NCBI GenBank assembly: GCA_027314025.1 | Contig: DAHVCP010000015.1 | Coordinates: 1-45,979, forward strand | DNA: 45,979 bases | From: Acidobacteriota bacterium | GTDB lineage: Bacteria; Acidobacteriota; Terriglobia; Terriglobales; SCQP01 | Direction of reading: 5' to 3' | Shown: positions 36,518 to 45,979 of the stretch, one piece after another | Position numbering within the stretch: the first letter of the stretch is position 1 | How the letters are laid out: every line of letters begins with the position of its first letter | Made by a program: the position numbers and the translations under genes | Notes under the pieces: model-generated | The model's input: the letters and a program-made list of their open reading frames with translations, nothing else | Database searches by the model: none | What the model was told of the DNA's origin: nothing

Positions 36518-36576
36518 CTGGGGGCGCGGACGGCCTCGTCCGCTTCCGAATGCGGGCCAGCGGCCCGCGCCCCCAG
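36518..36576 (+). repeat. REP element, full copy (copy I)
   Basis: Full 59-bp copy starting 107 bases after copy H, spacer TTCCGAAT, left flank TTCGCGGCGGCGTTTT. It ends about 30 bases before the ftsK -10 element. Confidence 0.95.
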
Positions 36577-36607
36577 GGCCGGCGGTGCGCGGTCCTAGCC
36601 AGGGGTA

Positions 36608-36613
36608 TATACT
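36608..36613 (+). promoter_or_regulatory. Putative -10 element of ftsK
   Basis: TATACT, 38 bases before the ATG at 36652. The -35 position is occupied by GC-rich sequence just right of REP copy I. Confidence 0.4.
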
Positions 36614-36651
36614 GAAGGCGCTCTGGATTGGGATTCTCCGGCGCGCGGAGG

Positions 36652-39186
<2,535 letters not shown>

Positions 39187-39269
39187 GCCGCGGTCGCGCC
39201 CCGCTGCTCGCGTCCTACCATAAGCCGGCGGCGGATCGGGGCTCCGGCGCCTTGTGCCGTGAAAGCGAT

Positions 39270-39294
39270 GCGGGCCGGCGGCCCGCGCCCCCAG
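39270..39294 (+). repeat. REP element, half copy (copy J)
   Basis: 25-bp half copy: hairpin 2 plus the right outer arm, about 85 bases after the ftsK stop. Confidence 0.9.
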
Positions 39295-39340
39295 GGCCGA
39301 GCGCCCTTGAGCCGAGGATAGCCACTCCCGGCGGTGTTTT

Positions 39341-39398
39341 CTGGGGGCGCGGACGGCCTCGTCCGCCTCGGCTTGCGAGCCGGCGGCCGCGCCCCCAG
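39341..39398 (+). repeat. REP element, full copy with decayed hairpin 2 (copy K)
   Basis: 58-bp copy: outer stem and hairpin 1 are perfect; hairpin 2 has one mismatch and one deletion. The spacer CTCGGCTT differs from the commoner TTCCGGAT. Confidence 0.9.
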
Positions 39399-39444
39399 GG
39401 CCGAGCGCTCTTGAGCCGAGGATAGCCACCCCCGGCCGCGTTTT

Positions 39445-39485
39445 CTGGGAGCGCGGACGGCCTCGTCCGCCTCGGCTTGCGGGCC
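39445..39485 (+). repeat. REP element truncated inside hairpin 2 (copy L)
   Basis: Left outer arm CTGGGAGC, intact hairpin 1, the same CTCGGCTT spacer as copy K and only the first arm of hairpin 2. It starts exactly 104 bases after copy K, and the intervening sequence is nearly identical to that between J and K. Confidence 0.85.
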
Positions 39486-39755
39486 GCGCCGCCGCGGAAA
39501 TAGCGGCGGCTCCGGCGCGACCCCTCCGTTTCGCCCTGCCCCGCGGCGCACCACTTTCGCCGCTTCGCCCCGGCGCCGCCGTAATCCCCTGAGGCCCCCG
39601 CCACGCGGCGGAGTGAGCGGTGCGGCTCGCCGGCGTCGCCCTGGTGGCGCGAAAGCTCTTGCGCGCTAAGATGGCCGCGACGCGGCTATTCGCGCGGCGG
39701 ATGCGCGCCGGGCGGCAGAGAAACCGCCGGCGACGCAGCCGACAGGGAGAAAGCA

Positions 39756-40472
39756 ATGCAACAGTCCGACGCGGGCCGCCCGGCCCGAGGCGGGGGCAGT
39801 TGGCTGGGCCTGCGGGGCGTCGGCATAGCGCTGGGATTTTGGGCGCTGGCGGCGGCCCTGATAGCCCTAGGCATTTCCGGCTCCGTGGGCCGCGGGCTGA
39901 TGCAGGATGCCGTACTTACCGCCGGGGCCTGGGCAGCGGCCGCCGGCCTCCTCACCCTGGCCATCCGCGGCGGAATGCGCCGGGCGGCGCGGCGGTGTGA
40001 GTTTCGCCTGGACGGCCGGTCGCTGGTGGGAAAGCTTCCGGGGCAACCGGAGCGGCGAATCGCGCTTTCCGAAATCCATTCGGTGCGGGATGAGGCCGGC
40101 TGGCTCGTGATCACCGCCGGCGACCCGCCGCAGCGCATGGCCGTTCCCAAAAACGTCGCTGGCTATCACGGCATCCTGGGCGCGGTCACCGCGGGCCGCG
40201 AGGTGGTGCGCGGACGGCGATTGCGATGGCGGGAAGCCGCGCTCCTCCTGATCTCGCTGACCGCATGGCCCGTCGTCGTTTTCTCCTCAACCCCGGTCGT
40301 CATCGCCGCCGGCAGCGTGTTGGCGCTGGGGACCCTGGCCGTCGGTACGCGACCTTTGCTGAAACTGGTCCGCCGGGGGCCGGGGCGCGCCCGCGCGGCC
40401 GTTTGGGTCTTCCTGGGCGTGGGCTGGCTCGGGGCGCTCCTGTTGATTGGCATTTCCGTCGCCCGTCTGTGA
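39756..40472 (+). CDS. Small integral membrane protein of unknown function
   Basis: A 238-residue protein with two helices near the N-terminus ('VGIALGFWALAAALIALGI', 'DAVLTAGAWAAAAGLLTLAI'), a soluble middle of about 80 residues ('CEFRLDGRSLVGKLPGQPER', 'IHSVRDEAGWLVITAGDPPQ') and three C-terminal helices. The middle, with short beta strands between membrane pairs, is reminiscent of bacterial PH-like (bPH) membrane proteins, but I cannot confirm this. GGGAG six bases before the ATG supports the start. It converges with xfp and stands alone after the ftsK-side REP array. Confidence 0.75.
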   Translation: MQQSDAGRPARGGGSWLGLRGVGIALGFWALAAALIALGISGSVGRGLMQDAVLTAGAWAAAAGLLTLAIRGGMRRAARRCEFRLDGRSLVGKLPGQPERRIALSEIHSVRDEAGWLVITAGDPPQRMAVPKNVAGYHGILGAVTAGREVVRGRRLRWREAALLLISLTAWPVVVFSSTPVVIAAGSVLALGTLAVGTRPLLKLVRRGPGRARAAVWVFLGVGWLGALLLIGISVARL

Positions 40473-40502
40473 GCGTCCGCTCCCGCGCCACGCCCGCCCC
40501 TG

Positions 40503-42941
40503 CTAGCCCTCCGGCCAGCGCCAATCGCGGATCTCGGGCGGATCCTCGAAATGCTGATGCGCGTAAGCGACCGAGTCGCGGATAGCTGCGTCGCATTCGG
40601 CGATCAGCTCATCGCGCCGGTCGCCGGCGGGCATGGCGCGGCGCAGCGCCTCGGCGGCGAGATGATAGCGGCTCATCTGGTTGAGCACCACCATATTGAA
40701 GGGCGTGGTCGTGGTGCCCTGCTCCATGAAGCCGCGCACATGGAAGCGTTCCGGGTTGGGGCGGCCGTGGATCACCTCATGGATGGCGCGGCGGTAGCCA
40801 TGGAAGGCGAAAATGACCGGCTTGGCGCGGGTGAACAGCGGGTCGAAGCGCTCCGGCTCCATGCCGTGCGGGTGTTCGGCGGGAGTGAACAGCGCCATCA
40901 GGTCCACCACGTTCACCAGGCGGAAGCGGAAATCGGGCACGTTGCGGCGCAGCCAGTCGGCGGCGGCCACCGTCTCCAGCGTGGGAATATCGCCGGCGCA
41001 GGCCAGGATCGCGTCCGGATCTTCCTGGCCCTGGGCGCTGCCGGCCCAGCTCCAAGTCCCGGCCCCCAGCTTGCAATGCTCGTCGGCGGCGACGGGGTCC
41101 ATCCATTGCAATTGCGGCTGCTTGTCAATGACGATCAAGTTGACGTAGTTGCGGCTGCGCAGGCAATGCTCGGCCACGCTGAGCAGGCAGTTGGCGTCCG
41201 GCGGCAAATAAATGCGCGCCACGGTGCCGCGCTTGGACAGCACCACGTCCACCAGCCCCGGCCCCTGATGGCTGAAGCCGTTGTGGTCGTTGCGCCAGCA
41301 GGTCGAGGTCAGCAGCAGATTGAGCGAGGCGATCGGCGCACGCCAGCGCAGCTCACAGGCGTGTTCCAGCCATTTGGTGTGCTGCACGACCATGGAGGCG
41401 GCGATCATGGCGAACGCCTCATAGGTGGCGAACAGCCCATGGCGGCCGGTGAGCAAATAGCCCTCCAGCCAGCCCTCGCACAAGTGCTCGCTTAGGACTT
41501 CCAAAACGCGGCCGTCGTGGCTGAGGTGATCGTCAATCGGCAGGATGGGCCCGGCGAAGCCCCGATCGGTGGTCTGCAAAATGGCTTGCAGCCGGTTGGA
41601 GGCCAGTTCGTCGGGGCAGAAGACGCGGAAGCTGTCGGGGTTGGCGGCGTAAATGTCGCGCAGCATCGCGCCCAATACGCGCGTGGACTCCCGTGCCTCC
41701 CGCGCCGGCGCCGGCACGGGCACCGCGTAGGCGTCGCGCTTGGGCAGCTTCAGCGGCCGCAGCAGCCGCCCGCCGTTGGCGTGGGGATTGGCGCCCATGC
41801 GCCGGTCGCCGGAAGGCGCCGCCGCAACGATGTCCGCCGCCGGCTCGCCGCCGCCCTGAAACAACTCCTCCGGACGGTAGCCGCGCATCCACGCCTCCAG
41901 CGCGCGCAACTGCGCGGGATTGCCGCGCACATCGGCCAGCGGCACCTGATGAGCCCGGAACGTCCCCTCGATGGGCACGCCGTCGAACTCCTTGGGCCCG
42001 GTCCAGCCCTTCGGCGAGCGCAGCACGATCATCGGCCACGCCGGCGGCCGCCCTTCCGCTCCGGCTAGCACGCCGCCGCCCTCCCGCGCCGCGGCTTGAA
42101 TGGCGCGGATACTGTCGTGGCAGGCGCGCAAGGTCGCGGCGAACTGCTGGTGCATAACCATCGGTTCGTCGCCGCAAACAAAATGCGGCGCATACCCCAG
42201 GCCGGAGAAGAATTCTCGCAGCCGCAGGTCGCTATGCCGCGCCGCGACGGTGGGGTTGGCGATCTTGTAGCCGTTGAGGTGCAGCACCGGCAGCACCGCG
42301 CCGTCGCGCGCCGGATTCAGGAAATAAATCCCCGGCCAGGAGCCCGCCAACGGACCGGTCTCGAACTCGCCATCGCCGACCACCGCCAGCGCCAGCAGAT
42401 CGGGATTATCGAAAACGGCGCCGAAGGCGTGCGAGAGGACGTAGCCCAATTCCCCGCCCTCATGAATGGAGCCGGGCGTGGGCACGCTGACATGGCTGGG
42501 CACGCCCCCCGGCGTCGAGAAGCGGCGGAACAGCCGCAGCATGCCCGCGGCGTCGCGCGTCACCTCCGGGTACACCTCGCTGTAGACGCCTTCCAAATAG
42601 ACGTTGGCCAGCACCGCCGGGCCGCCGTGTCCAGGCCCGGCGAGGAAAATGGCGTTCACGTCCCGCTCACGGATCAGGGCGTCGAGATGCGCATATACGA
42701 AGCTCAGCCCCGGCGAAGTGCCCCAATGGCCCAGCAGCCGCGGCTTGATATGCTCCGCCCGCAGCGGCTCCCGCAGCAGCGGGTTGGCCTGAAGATAAAT
42801 TTGGCCGACGGTCAAATAATTGGCGGCGCGCCAATACCGGTCCAGCCGCTGCAGTTCCTCCGGCGCCAATGGCCCGGCGGGCGGCTGGCCCTCGGCCGGA
42901 ACGGCAACGGCGCTGGAAAAAGTAGGATCAAAGCGGAACAT
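40503..42941 (-). CDS. xfp: Phosphoketolase (xylulose 5-phosphate/fructose 6-phosphate)
   Basis: Thiamine-diphosphate enzyme that splits xylulose 5-phosphate (and often fructose 6-phosphate) with phosphate to acetyl phosphate and a shorter sugar phosphate. The 812-residue length is normal. Motifs are 'ANYLTVGQIYLQANPLLREP', 'LLGHWGTSPGLSFVYAHL', 'FLAGPGHGGPAVLANVYLEG' and the diphosphate-binding 'GDGEFETGPLAGSW'; near the end come 'FHVRGFMEQGTTTTPFNMVV' and 'MSRYHLAAEAL'. It starts one base after the ackA stop, with AGGA before the ATG, so the pair forms an operon that converts acetyl phosphate to acetate and ATP. Confidence 0.97.
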   Translation of the reverse strand: MFRFDPTFSSAVAVPAEGQPPAGPLAPEELQRLDRYWRAANYLTVGQIYLQANPLLREPLRAEHIKPRLLGHWGTSPGLSFVYAHLDALIRERDVNAIFLAGPGHGGPAVLANVYLEGVYSEVYPEVTRDAAGMLRLFRRFSTPGGVPSHVSVPTPGSIHEGGELGYVLSHAFGAVFDNPDLLALAVVGDGEFETGPLAGSWPGIYFLNPARDGAVLPVLHLNGYKIANPTVAARHSDLRLREFFSGLGYAPHFVCGDEPMVMHQQFAATLRACHDSIRAIQAAAREGGGVLAGAEGRPPAWPMIVLRSPKGWTGPKEFDGVPIEGTFRAHQVPLADVRGNPAQLRALEAWMRGYRPEELFQGGGEPAADIVAAAPSGDRRMGANPHANGGRLLRPLKLPKRDAYAVPVPAPAREARESTRVLGAMLRDIYAANPDSFRVFCPDELASNRLQAILQTTDRGFAGPILPIDDHLSHDGRVLEVLSEHLCEGWLEGYLLTGRHGLFATYEAFAMIAASMVVQHTKWLEHACELRWRAPIASLNLLLTSTCWRNDHNGFSHQGPGLVDVVLSKRGTVARIYLPPDANCLLSVAEHCLRSRNYVNLIVIDKQPQLQWMDPVAADEHCKLGAGTWSWAGSAQGQEDPDAILACAGDIPTLETVAAADWLRRNVPDFRFRLVNVVDLMALFTPAEHPHGMEPERFDPLFTRAKPVIFAFHGYRRAIHEVIHGRPNPERFHVRGFMEQGTTTTPFNMVVLNQMSRYHLAAEALRRAMPAGDRRDELIAECDAAIRDSVAYAHQHFEDPPEIRDWRWPEG

Positions 42942-42942
42942 A

Positions 42943-44133
42943 TTAGTTTTCCTGATGCCGCGAACGTTGGCTCAGCCACTCTGCCCCTTGCCGCGCCAGC
43001 TCCTGGTTTTCATCGGTGGCGATCACGCGGATGCTCACCCGGCCGCCGTCCGGCGATATCACCGGCGCGCCCCGGGCGTTACGGGCCGCATCCACCTGAA
43101 GGCCCATCCACTCCATGCCGCGGCAGATTTCCGCCCGCACCGCCGGCGCATTTTCGCCGATGCCGCCGGCGAAGACCAAGCAGTCCACTCCGCCCAGGCT
43201 GGCCGCCATTGCCGCCAGATGCTTGCGCGCTTGCCAGAGGAAGCAGTCCACCGCCAGCTTCGCCTGCGGGTTGCTCTCCGCCTGCACCAGCAGCGTCCGC
43301 ATGTCGCCGCTGATGCCGGAAAGACCCAGCAAGCCGCCTTGATGATTGACCAAATCGTTCACCTGCGTCGCGCTCATTCCGCGCGATTGCAGGAGGACCA
43401 CCACGCCCGGATCCAGGTCGCCGGTGCGGCTGGACATGATCAAGCCGCCGCAGGGGGTCAAGCCCATGGTGGTATCCACGCTGCGGCCGGCGCGGATGGC
43501 GGTAATGCTGGCGCCATTGCCCAGATGAGCGACGATCACGCGTCCCTGGGCGGCCTTGGAGTCGAGTCCTTCCAGCGTGGCCAGCACGGAGGCGCAGGAC
43601 AGCCCGTGGTAGCCGAAGCGCTCGATGCCCTGCCCGCGCCAGGCGCCGGGCAAGGGAACGGTCCGCGCCTCAGCCGGCATTGACGCATGGAACGCGGAGT
43701 CGGAACAGCCGACCTGCGGAACGCTGGGATAAATGCGGCGTACGGCCTGGATGGCGGCGATGGCTTGCGGTAAATGATCCGGCGCCTCGCGCTGTTCCAC
43801 CTCCAGCTCCGCCATCGCCGCGCTGTCCAAACCCCGCGGCGGCAGAAACGCCTGCGACGCCACCACCAACCGGTGCGCCACCGCCGCAAACTCCCCTTCC
43901 GGCCCCTGCTGGCCCAGCCAATGCAGAAACGCCGTCAGCGCGGCGGCATGCGTCTGCGCCGCCGACTCACTGCGGAACAGCGGCCGGCCGTCGGCGTCGC
44001 GGATGCGAAATTGGCCGGAGGCGGCGCCAATGGAATCCGCCGCGCACGAGTAAATCAATGCCGGCGCGCTGCCCACCGCGTACAGCGCCGCCTTCAAACT
44101 CGACGAGCCGGTATTGACGGTCAAAAGCCGCAT
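42943..44133 (-). CDS. ackA: Acetate kinase
   Basis: Reversibly transfers phosphate between acetyl phosphate and ADP. The 396-residue protein starts at the ATG giving 'MRLLTVNTGSSSLKAALYAV'; the open frame extends upstream only through REP copy M and the neighbouring intergenic DNA. Other motifs are 'GYHGLSCASVL', 'VIVAHLGNGASITAIRAGRS' and 'DCLVFAGGIGENAPAVRAEI', and the catalytic Asp is about D145 in 'CSDSAFHASMP'. The usual 'HRVVHGGE' substrate-arginine segment is 'HRLVVASQ' here, keeping the Arg (R88) but not the rest. First gene of ackA-xfp; no phosphotransacetylase gene is adjacent. Confidence 0.96.
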   Translation of the reverse strand: MRLLTVNTGSSSLKAALYAVGSAPALIYSCAADSIGAASGQFRIRDADGRPLFRSESAAQTHAAALTAFLHWLGQQGPEGEFAAVAHRLVVASQAFLPPRGLDSAAMAELEVEQREAPDHLPQAIAAIQAVRRIYPSVPQVGCSDSAFHASMPAEARTVPLPGAWRGQGIERFGYHGLSCASVLATLEGLDSKAAQGRVIVAHLGNGASITAIRAGRSVDTTMGLTPCGGLIMSSRTGDLDPGVVVLLQSRGMSATQVNDLVNHQGGLLGLSGISGDMRTLLVQAESNPQAKLAVDCFLWQARKHLAAMAASLGGVDCLVFAGGIGENAPAVRAEICRGMEWMGLQVDAARNARGAPVISPDGGRVSIRVIATDENQELARQGAEWLSQRSRHQEN

Positions 44134-44231
44134 CGTGCGTTCCAGCGCGGCACTACCAACCAGCTTACCGCCATCGCCGGGCGCGAGCCACTCCGCGCCG
44201 CCCCTGCCGCCCGTCCTACCATCCGGCCGTT

Positions 44232-44279
44232 CTGCGGGCGCGGGCGGCCTCGCCCGCATTTCCGGCGCAGCGGCCCGGC
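44232..44279 (+). repeat. REP element, diverged copy (copy M)
   Basis: Left outer arm CTGCGGGC; hairpin 1 with arms GCGGGCG and CGCCCGC, a paired change from the consensus that keeps the stem; hairpin 2 is diverged. It lies between the ackA and GH63-like genes. Confidence 0.75.
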
Positions 44280-44300
44280 AACGCCGCGCGCTCGCGCGCG

Positions 44301-45599
44301 CTAATTCGCCGCCGTGTCCGCGCCCGTCGCCGCCGCCGGAATGGCGGTGGGATCGTAACCCGTTTCGGCTTCGCCCACCATATGCGCCGCCAGCAAATCC
44401 CAGCTCTCGAAGTGCCCTTGGAACAACCCCCGGCCGTTGCGCGGATCGTAACACTCATGCATGCCGCCCGTGGTCTGGAAGTCATGCAGCACCATGCGCA
44501 CCGTGCGCGCGGCCAACTCCCGCGCCGGTTGCGTGTAGCCGTAGCGCAGCAGCCCATGCATCACCATATAGCTGCTGATGATCCAGATCGGCCCGCGCCA
44601 ATAGCCATGCCCGGGGTTGTACTTCGGGCTGGCGGGGCCCAGGCTGCGAATGCCGAAGCGCGACCAGAACTCTTGCGGGTTGAGCACGTGGCGGGTGATC
44701 AGAATGCGCGCCTGCGCCGGCGTGGCCACGCCCGCCCAAAGCGGCGTCAGGTTGGTCCATTCCGGCACGCGAATGAATTTTCCCGTCCGGCTGTCGCGGT
44801 TATAAAACGTCCCGTCCTGCGCCGACCACAGCCGGGTCTGGATGCGCCGCGTCAGCGCCGCGGCGCGGCGGGCATAGGCGGCCGCCGCATGGGGATGATG
44901 CAGCATCCCCGCCAGCGCCGCCATGGCCCGGTATTCCCGCACCAAATAACAAGCCAGGTCCACGCCTTCGGTGCGATCGGCGGGCGCCGAGGAAACCGCC
45001 GGGCTGTTGTCCACGCCGCTTTCCACCCCGTCGAACCAGGTGAACAACCCGTCGGGCGAATGCCGCGCCTGGCGCCAATACTCCAGGGTGGCTGCCAAGC
45101 GCCGCCAATCCGGCCGCAGCCAGGCGGCGGAATGCAGCGTCAGGCTGGCGCGCAGCGCCATCTGCGCCAAAAACGGCTTGCACATCTCCGGCAGCGACCA
45201 CAGGCCATGCCGCGCGATCTCCCGCGGCGTGTAGCCGGGATAGGCGGCGCGGAGATTGGTGAAGTGGAGAAAATCCCGCACCGTGTCCGCCAGCGCCCGG
45301 CCGCGATGCGGATAGCTCAGCGCCACGCCCATGAAGTACGAGTCCCAGTCGAACATTTGGTAGTAATGCGCGCCCGGAATCAGATAGGGATATTTCAGCA
45401 TCCCCGCCGGCGGCCGTACGATGTGCCGCAGCAATCCTTCCCGGCGGATCCATTGCTGAATCTGCCGCTGCGCCGCCATCGCCGAGATCGGCGCTGCGTT
45501 GGCCGCGGGTCTTGCCGCCACCGGCGCCTGCGCCCCCGCCGCGACCGCCATCGCTCCGGTCGCCAGAAGCACGCTGCAAAACATTCCTGCAATCCGCAT
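44301..45599 (-). CDS. Secreted trehalase/GH63-like (alpha/alpha)6 glycosidase
   Basis: A 432-residue protein with a signal peptide ('MRIAGMFCSVLLATGAMAVA' onward) and the (alpha/alpha)6-barrel pattern shared by GH37 trehalases and GH63 enzymes such as mannosylglycerate hydrolase. Signs are 'YYQMFDWDSYFMGVALSY' (79-96), the proposed catalytic Asp197 in 'GVESGVDNSPAV', 'GYWRGPIWIISSYMVMHGLL' (332-351) and proposed Glu382 in 'GGMHECYDPRNGRG'. Length and motifs fit GH63 mannosylglycerate hydrolase-like enzymes slightly better than true trehalases, but the substrate is not certain. A TATACT hexamer ends 6 bases before the ATG, suggesting a leaderless mRNA. Confidence 0.85.
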   Translation of the reverse strand: MRIAGMFCSVLLATGAMAVAAGAQAPVAARPAANAAPISAMAAQRQIQQWIRREGLLRHIVRPPAGMLKYPYLIPGAHYYQMFDWDSYFMGVALSYPHRGRALADTVRDFLHFTNLRAAYPGYTPREIARHGLWSLPEMCKPFLAQMALRASLTLHSAAWLRPDWRRLAATLEYWRQARHSPDGLFTWFDGVESGVDNSPAVSSAPADRTEGVDLACYLVREYRAMAALAGMLHHPHAAAAYARRAAALTRRIQTRLWSAQDGTFYNRDSRTGKFIRVPEWTNLTPLWAGVATPAQARILITRHVLNPQEFWSRFGIRSLGPASPKYNPGHGYWRGPIWIISSYMVMHGLLRYGYTQPARELAARTVRMVLHDFQTTGGMHECYDPRNGRGLFQGHFESWDLLAAHMVGEAETGYDPTAIPAAATGADTAAN

Positions 45600-45605
45600 C
45601 CCCGC

Positions 45606-45611
45606 AGTATA
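45606..45611 (-). promoter_or_regulatory. Putative -10 element of the GH63-like gene
   Basis: TATACT on the minus strand, 6 bases before the ATG at 45599. No -35 box recognised. Confidence 0.5.
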
Positions 45612-45685
45612 GGCGCGCCGAACCGGCTGGCGGCGAAGGTCGCCGGGGCTGGGCCGGGGCCATCATGCCGGACGCTCCGGGGTAG

Positions 45686-45832
45686 CTGCGGGCCTTCGCC
45701 CGGTTCCGGAACGAATGCCTGAACGCCAACGTGTTCCGCACGCTGGCCGACGCGCGCTGCGCGATGGCGGAGTGGCGGCGCTTCTGCAACCAGAAGCGGC
45801 CGCACAGCAGCCTCGGCGACCGCGCCCCGGGA
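45686..45832 (+). pseudogene. IS3-family transposase (OrfB) remnant
   Basis: The plus-strand frame 'RFRNECLNANVFRTLADARC' then 'EWRRFCNQKRPHSSLGDRAP' matches the extreme C-terminus of IS3-family integrase-type transposases, including the 'RPHSSLG' motif. Everything upstream (the DDE core) is missing, and a stop lies just before the remnant (45683-45685). After 'GDRAP' the frame shifts by one base and the sequence continues as IS66-like. Non-functional. Confidence 0.75.
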
Positions 45833-45979
45833 GGAGTTCGCCGCCATCCTCTCCAGCCTCACCAGCACCTGCCGCCGCCACGGCGCCGATCCCCAGCGCT
45901 ACCTGACCCAACTCCTCATCACCCTGCCCGCCCTGCCCATCTCCCAACTTGACGACTGGCTCCCCGATCGCTGGCAAGC
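45833..45979 (+). pseudogene. IS66-family transposase C-terminal remnant, cut by window end
   Basis: The frame reads 'AAILSSLTSTCRRHGADPQR', then 'YLTQLLITLPALP' and 'LDDWLPDRW', the typical C-terminal region of IS66 TnpC proteins. It is joined directly to the IS3 remnant without its own N-terminal part, so it is a scrap left by insertion or recombination. Confidence 0.7.

Larger units (their letters stand above)
39187..39755. other. Intergenic region with a REP array
   Basis: About 570 bases holding REP copies J, K and L plus a GC-rich stretch up to the ribosome binding site (GGGAGA) of the next gene. A TAAGAT hexamer near 39667 is a weak -10 candidate. No gene is supported. Confidence 0.6.

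Noticed and set aside
34359-36576. CRISPR array
   Set aside because: Repeats are palindromic, unevenly truncated, few per site and separated by duplicated rather than unique spacers; no cas genes.
42943-44454. Acetate kinase starting at 44454
   Set aside because: The additional ~107 residues are Arg/Gly-rich translation of intergenic and REP DNA; the family N-terminus begins at the ATG at 44133.

Overview
The window is very GC-rich, gene-dense and bacterial, and most likely comes from an Acidobacteriota chromosome. The best taxonomic marker is an 804-residue duplicated orphan ABC permease without its own ATPase (22260-24674), a family expanded in Acidobacteria. Supporting signs are the secreted S55-peptidase-like protein, the Tat-exported Gfo/Idh/MocA oxidoreductase and sugar isomerase pair, and an outer-membrane LPS transport lipoprotein. 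This is inference from gene content; no rRNA or tRNA gene is present.

Layout. 1-2337 (minus): most of a long LptC-like LPS-export protein running off the left edge. 2646-3947 (minus): glyA. 4300-8547 (minus): a tight psd-pssA-Asd-like-lptE-holA run for phospholipid synthesis, LPS assembly and replication, closed by an intrinsic terminator. 8639-11386 (minus): a GH3 beta-glycosidase lipoprotein. 11547-15684 (plus): an S55-like protein and a beta-propeller protein. 15862-21383 (plus): a DUF3037 protein followed by the glycine cleavage genes gcvT-gcvH-gcvPA-gcvPB, ended by a terminator. 22260-26164 (plus): the orphan permease, a DUF1801 protein and a trypsin-like protease. 26187-28866 (minus): a small bacterial microcompartment locus with one BMC-H shell protein and one CoA-acylating aldehyde dehydrogenase. 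29138-30568 (minus): a CDF metal transporter. 30988-33512 (plus): the oxidoreductase and isomerase. 33717-34343 (plus): a REP-associated tyrosine transposase (RAYT). 34631-36392: a DegT-type aminotransferase and a divergent unknown gene. 36652-40472 (plus): ftsK and a small membrane protein. 40503-44133 (minus): ackA-xfp, a phosphoketolase and acetate kinase bypass. 44301-45599 (minus): a trehalase/GH63-like hydrolase. The right edge holds fused scraps of IS3 and IS66 transposases.

The most striking feature is a dispersed 59-bp palindromic element found between 2.5 and 44.3 kb, most densely at 29-40 kb. Each full copy has an 8-bp outer stem enclosing two 7-bp hairpins with no unpaired bases at the stem joints, so a single strand can fold into a three-way junction. 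Copies flank the RAYT gene on both sides, which is the arrangement expected of a REP/RAYT (REPtron) system. A second, unrelated palindromic repeat sits in frame inside the linker of the microcompartment aldehyde dehydrogenase.

Pathway logic. GlyA and the Gcv proteins feed one-carbon metabolism. Psd and PssA make phosphatidylethanolamine, and LptE and the LptC-like protein serve LPS transport. Xfp and AckA turn sugar phosphates into acetate and ATP. The microcompartment pair would oxidise an aldehyde to acyl-CoA, but no aldolase, PduL or alcohol dehydrogenase partner is in the window. Several genes have a near-consensus -10 hexamer only 6-8 bases before the start codon, which suggests leaderless mRNAs.
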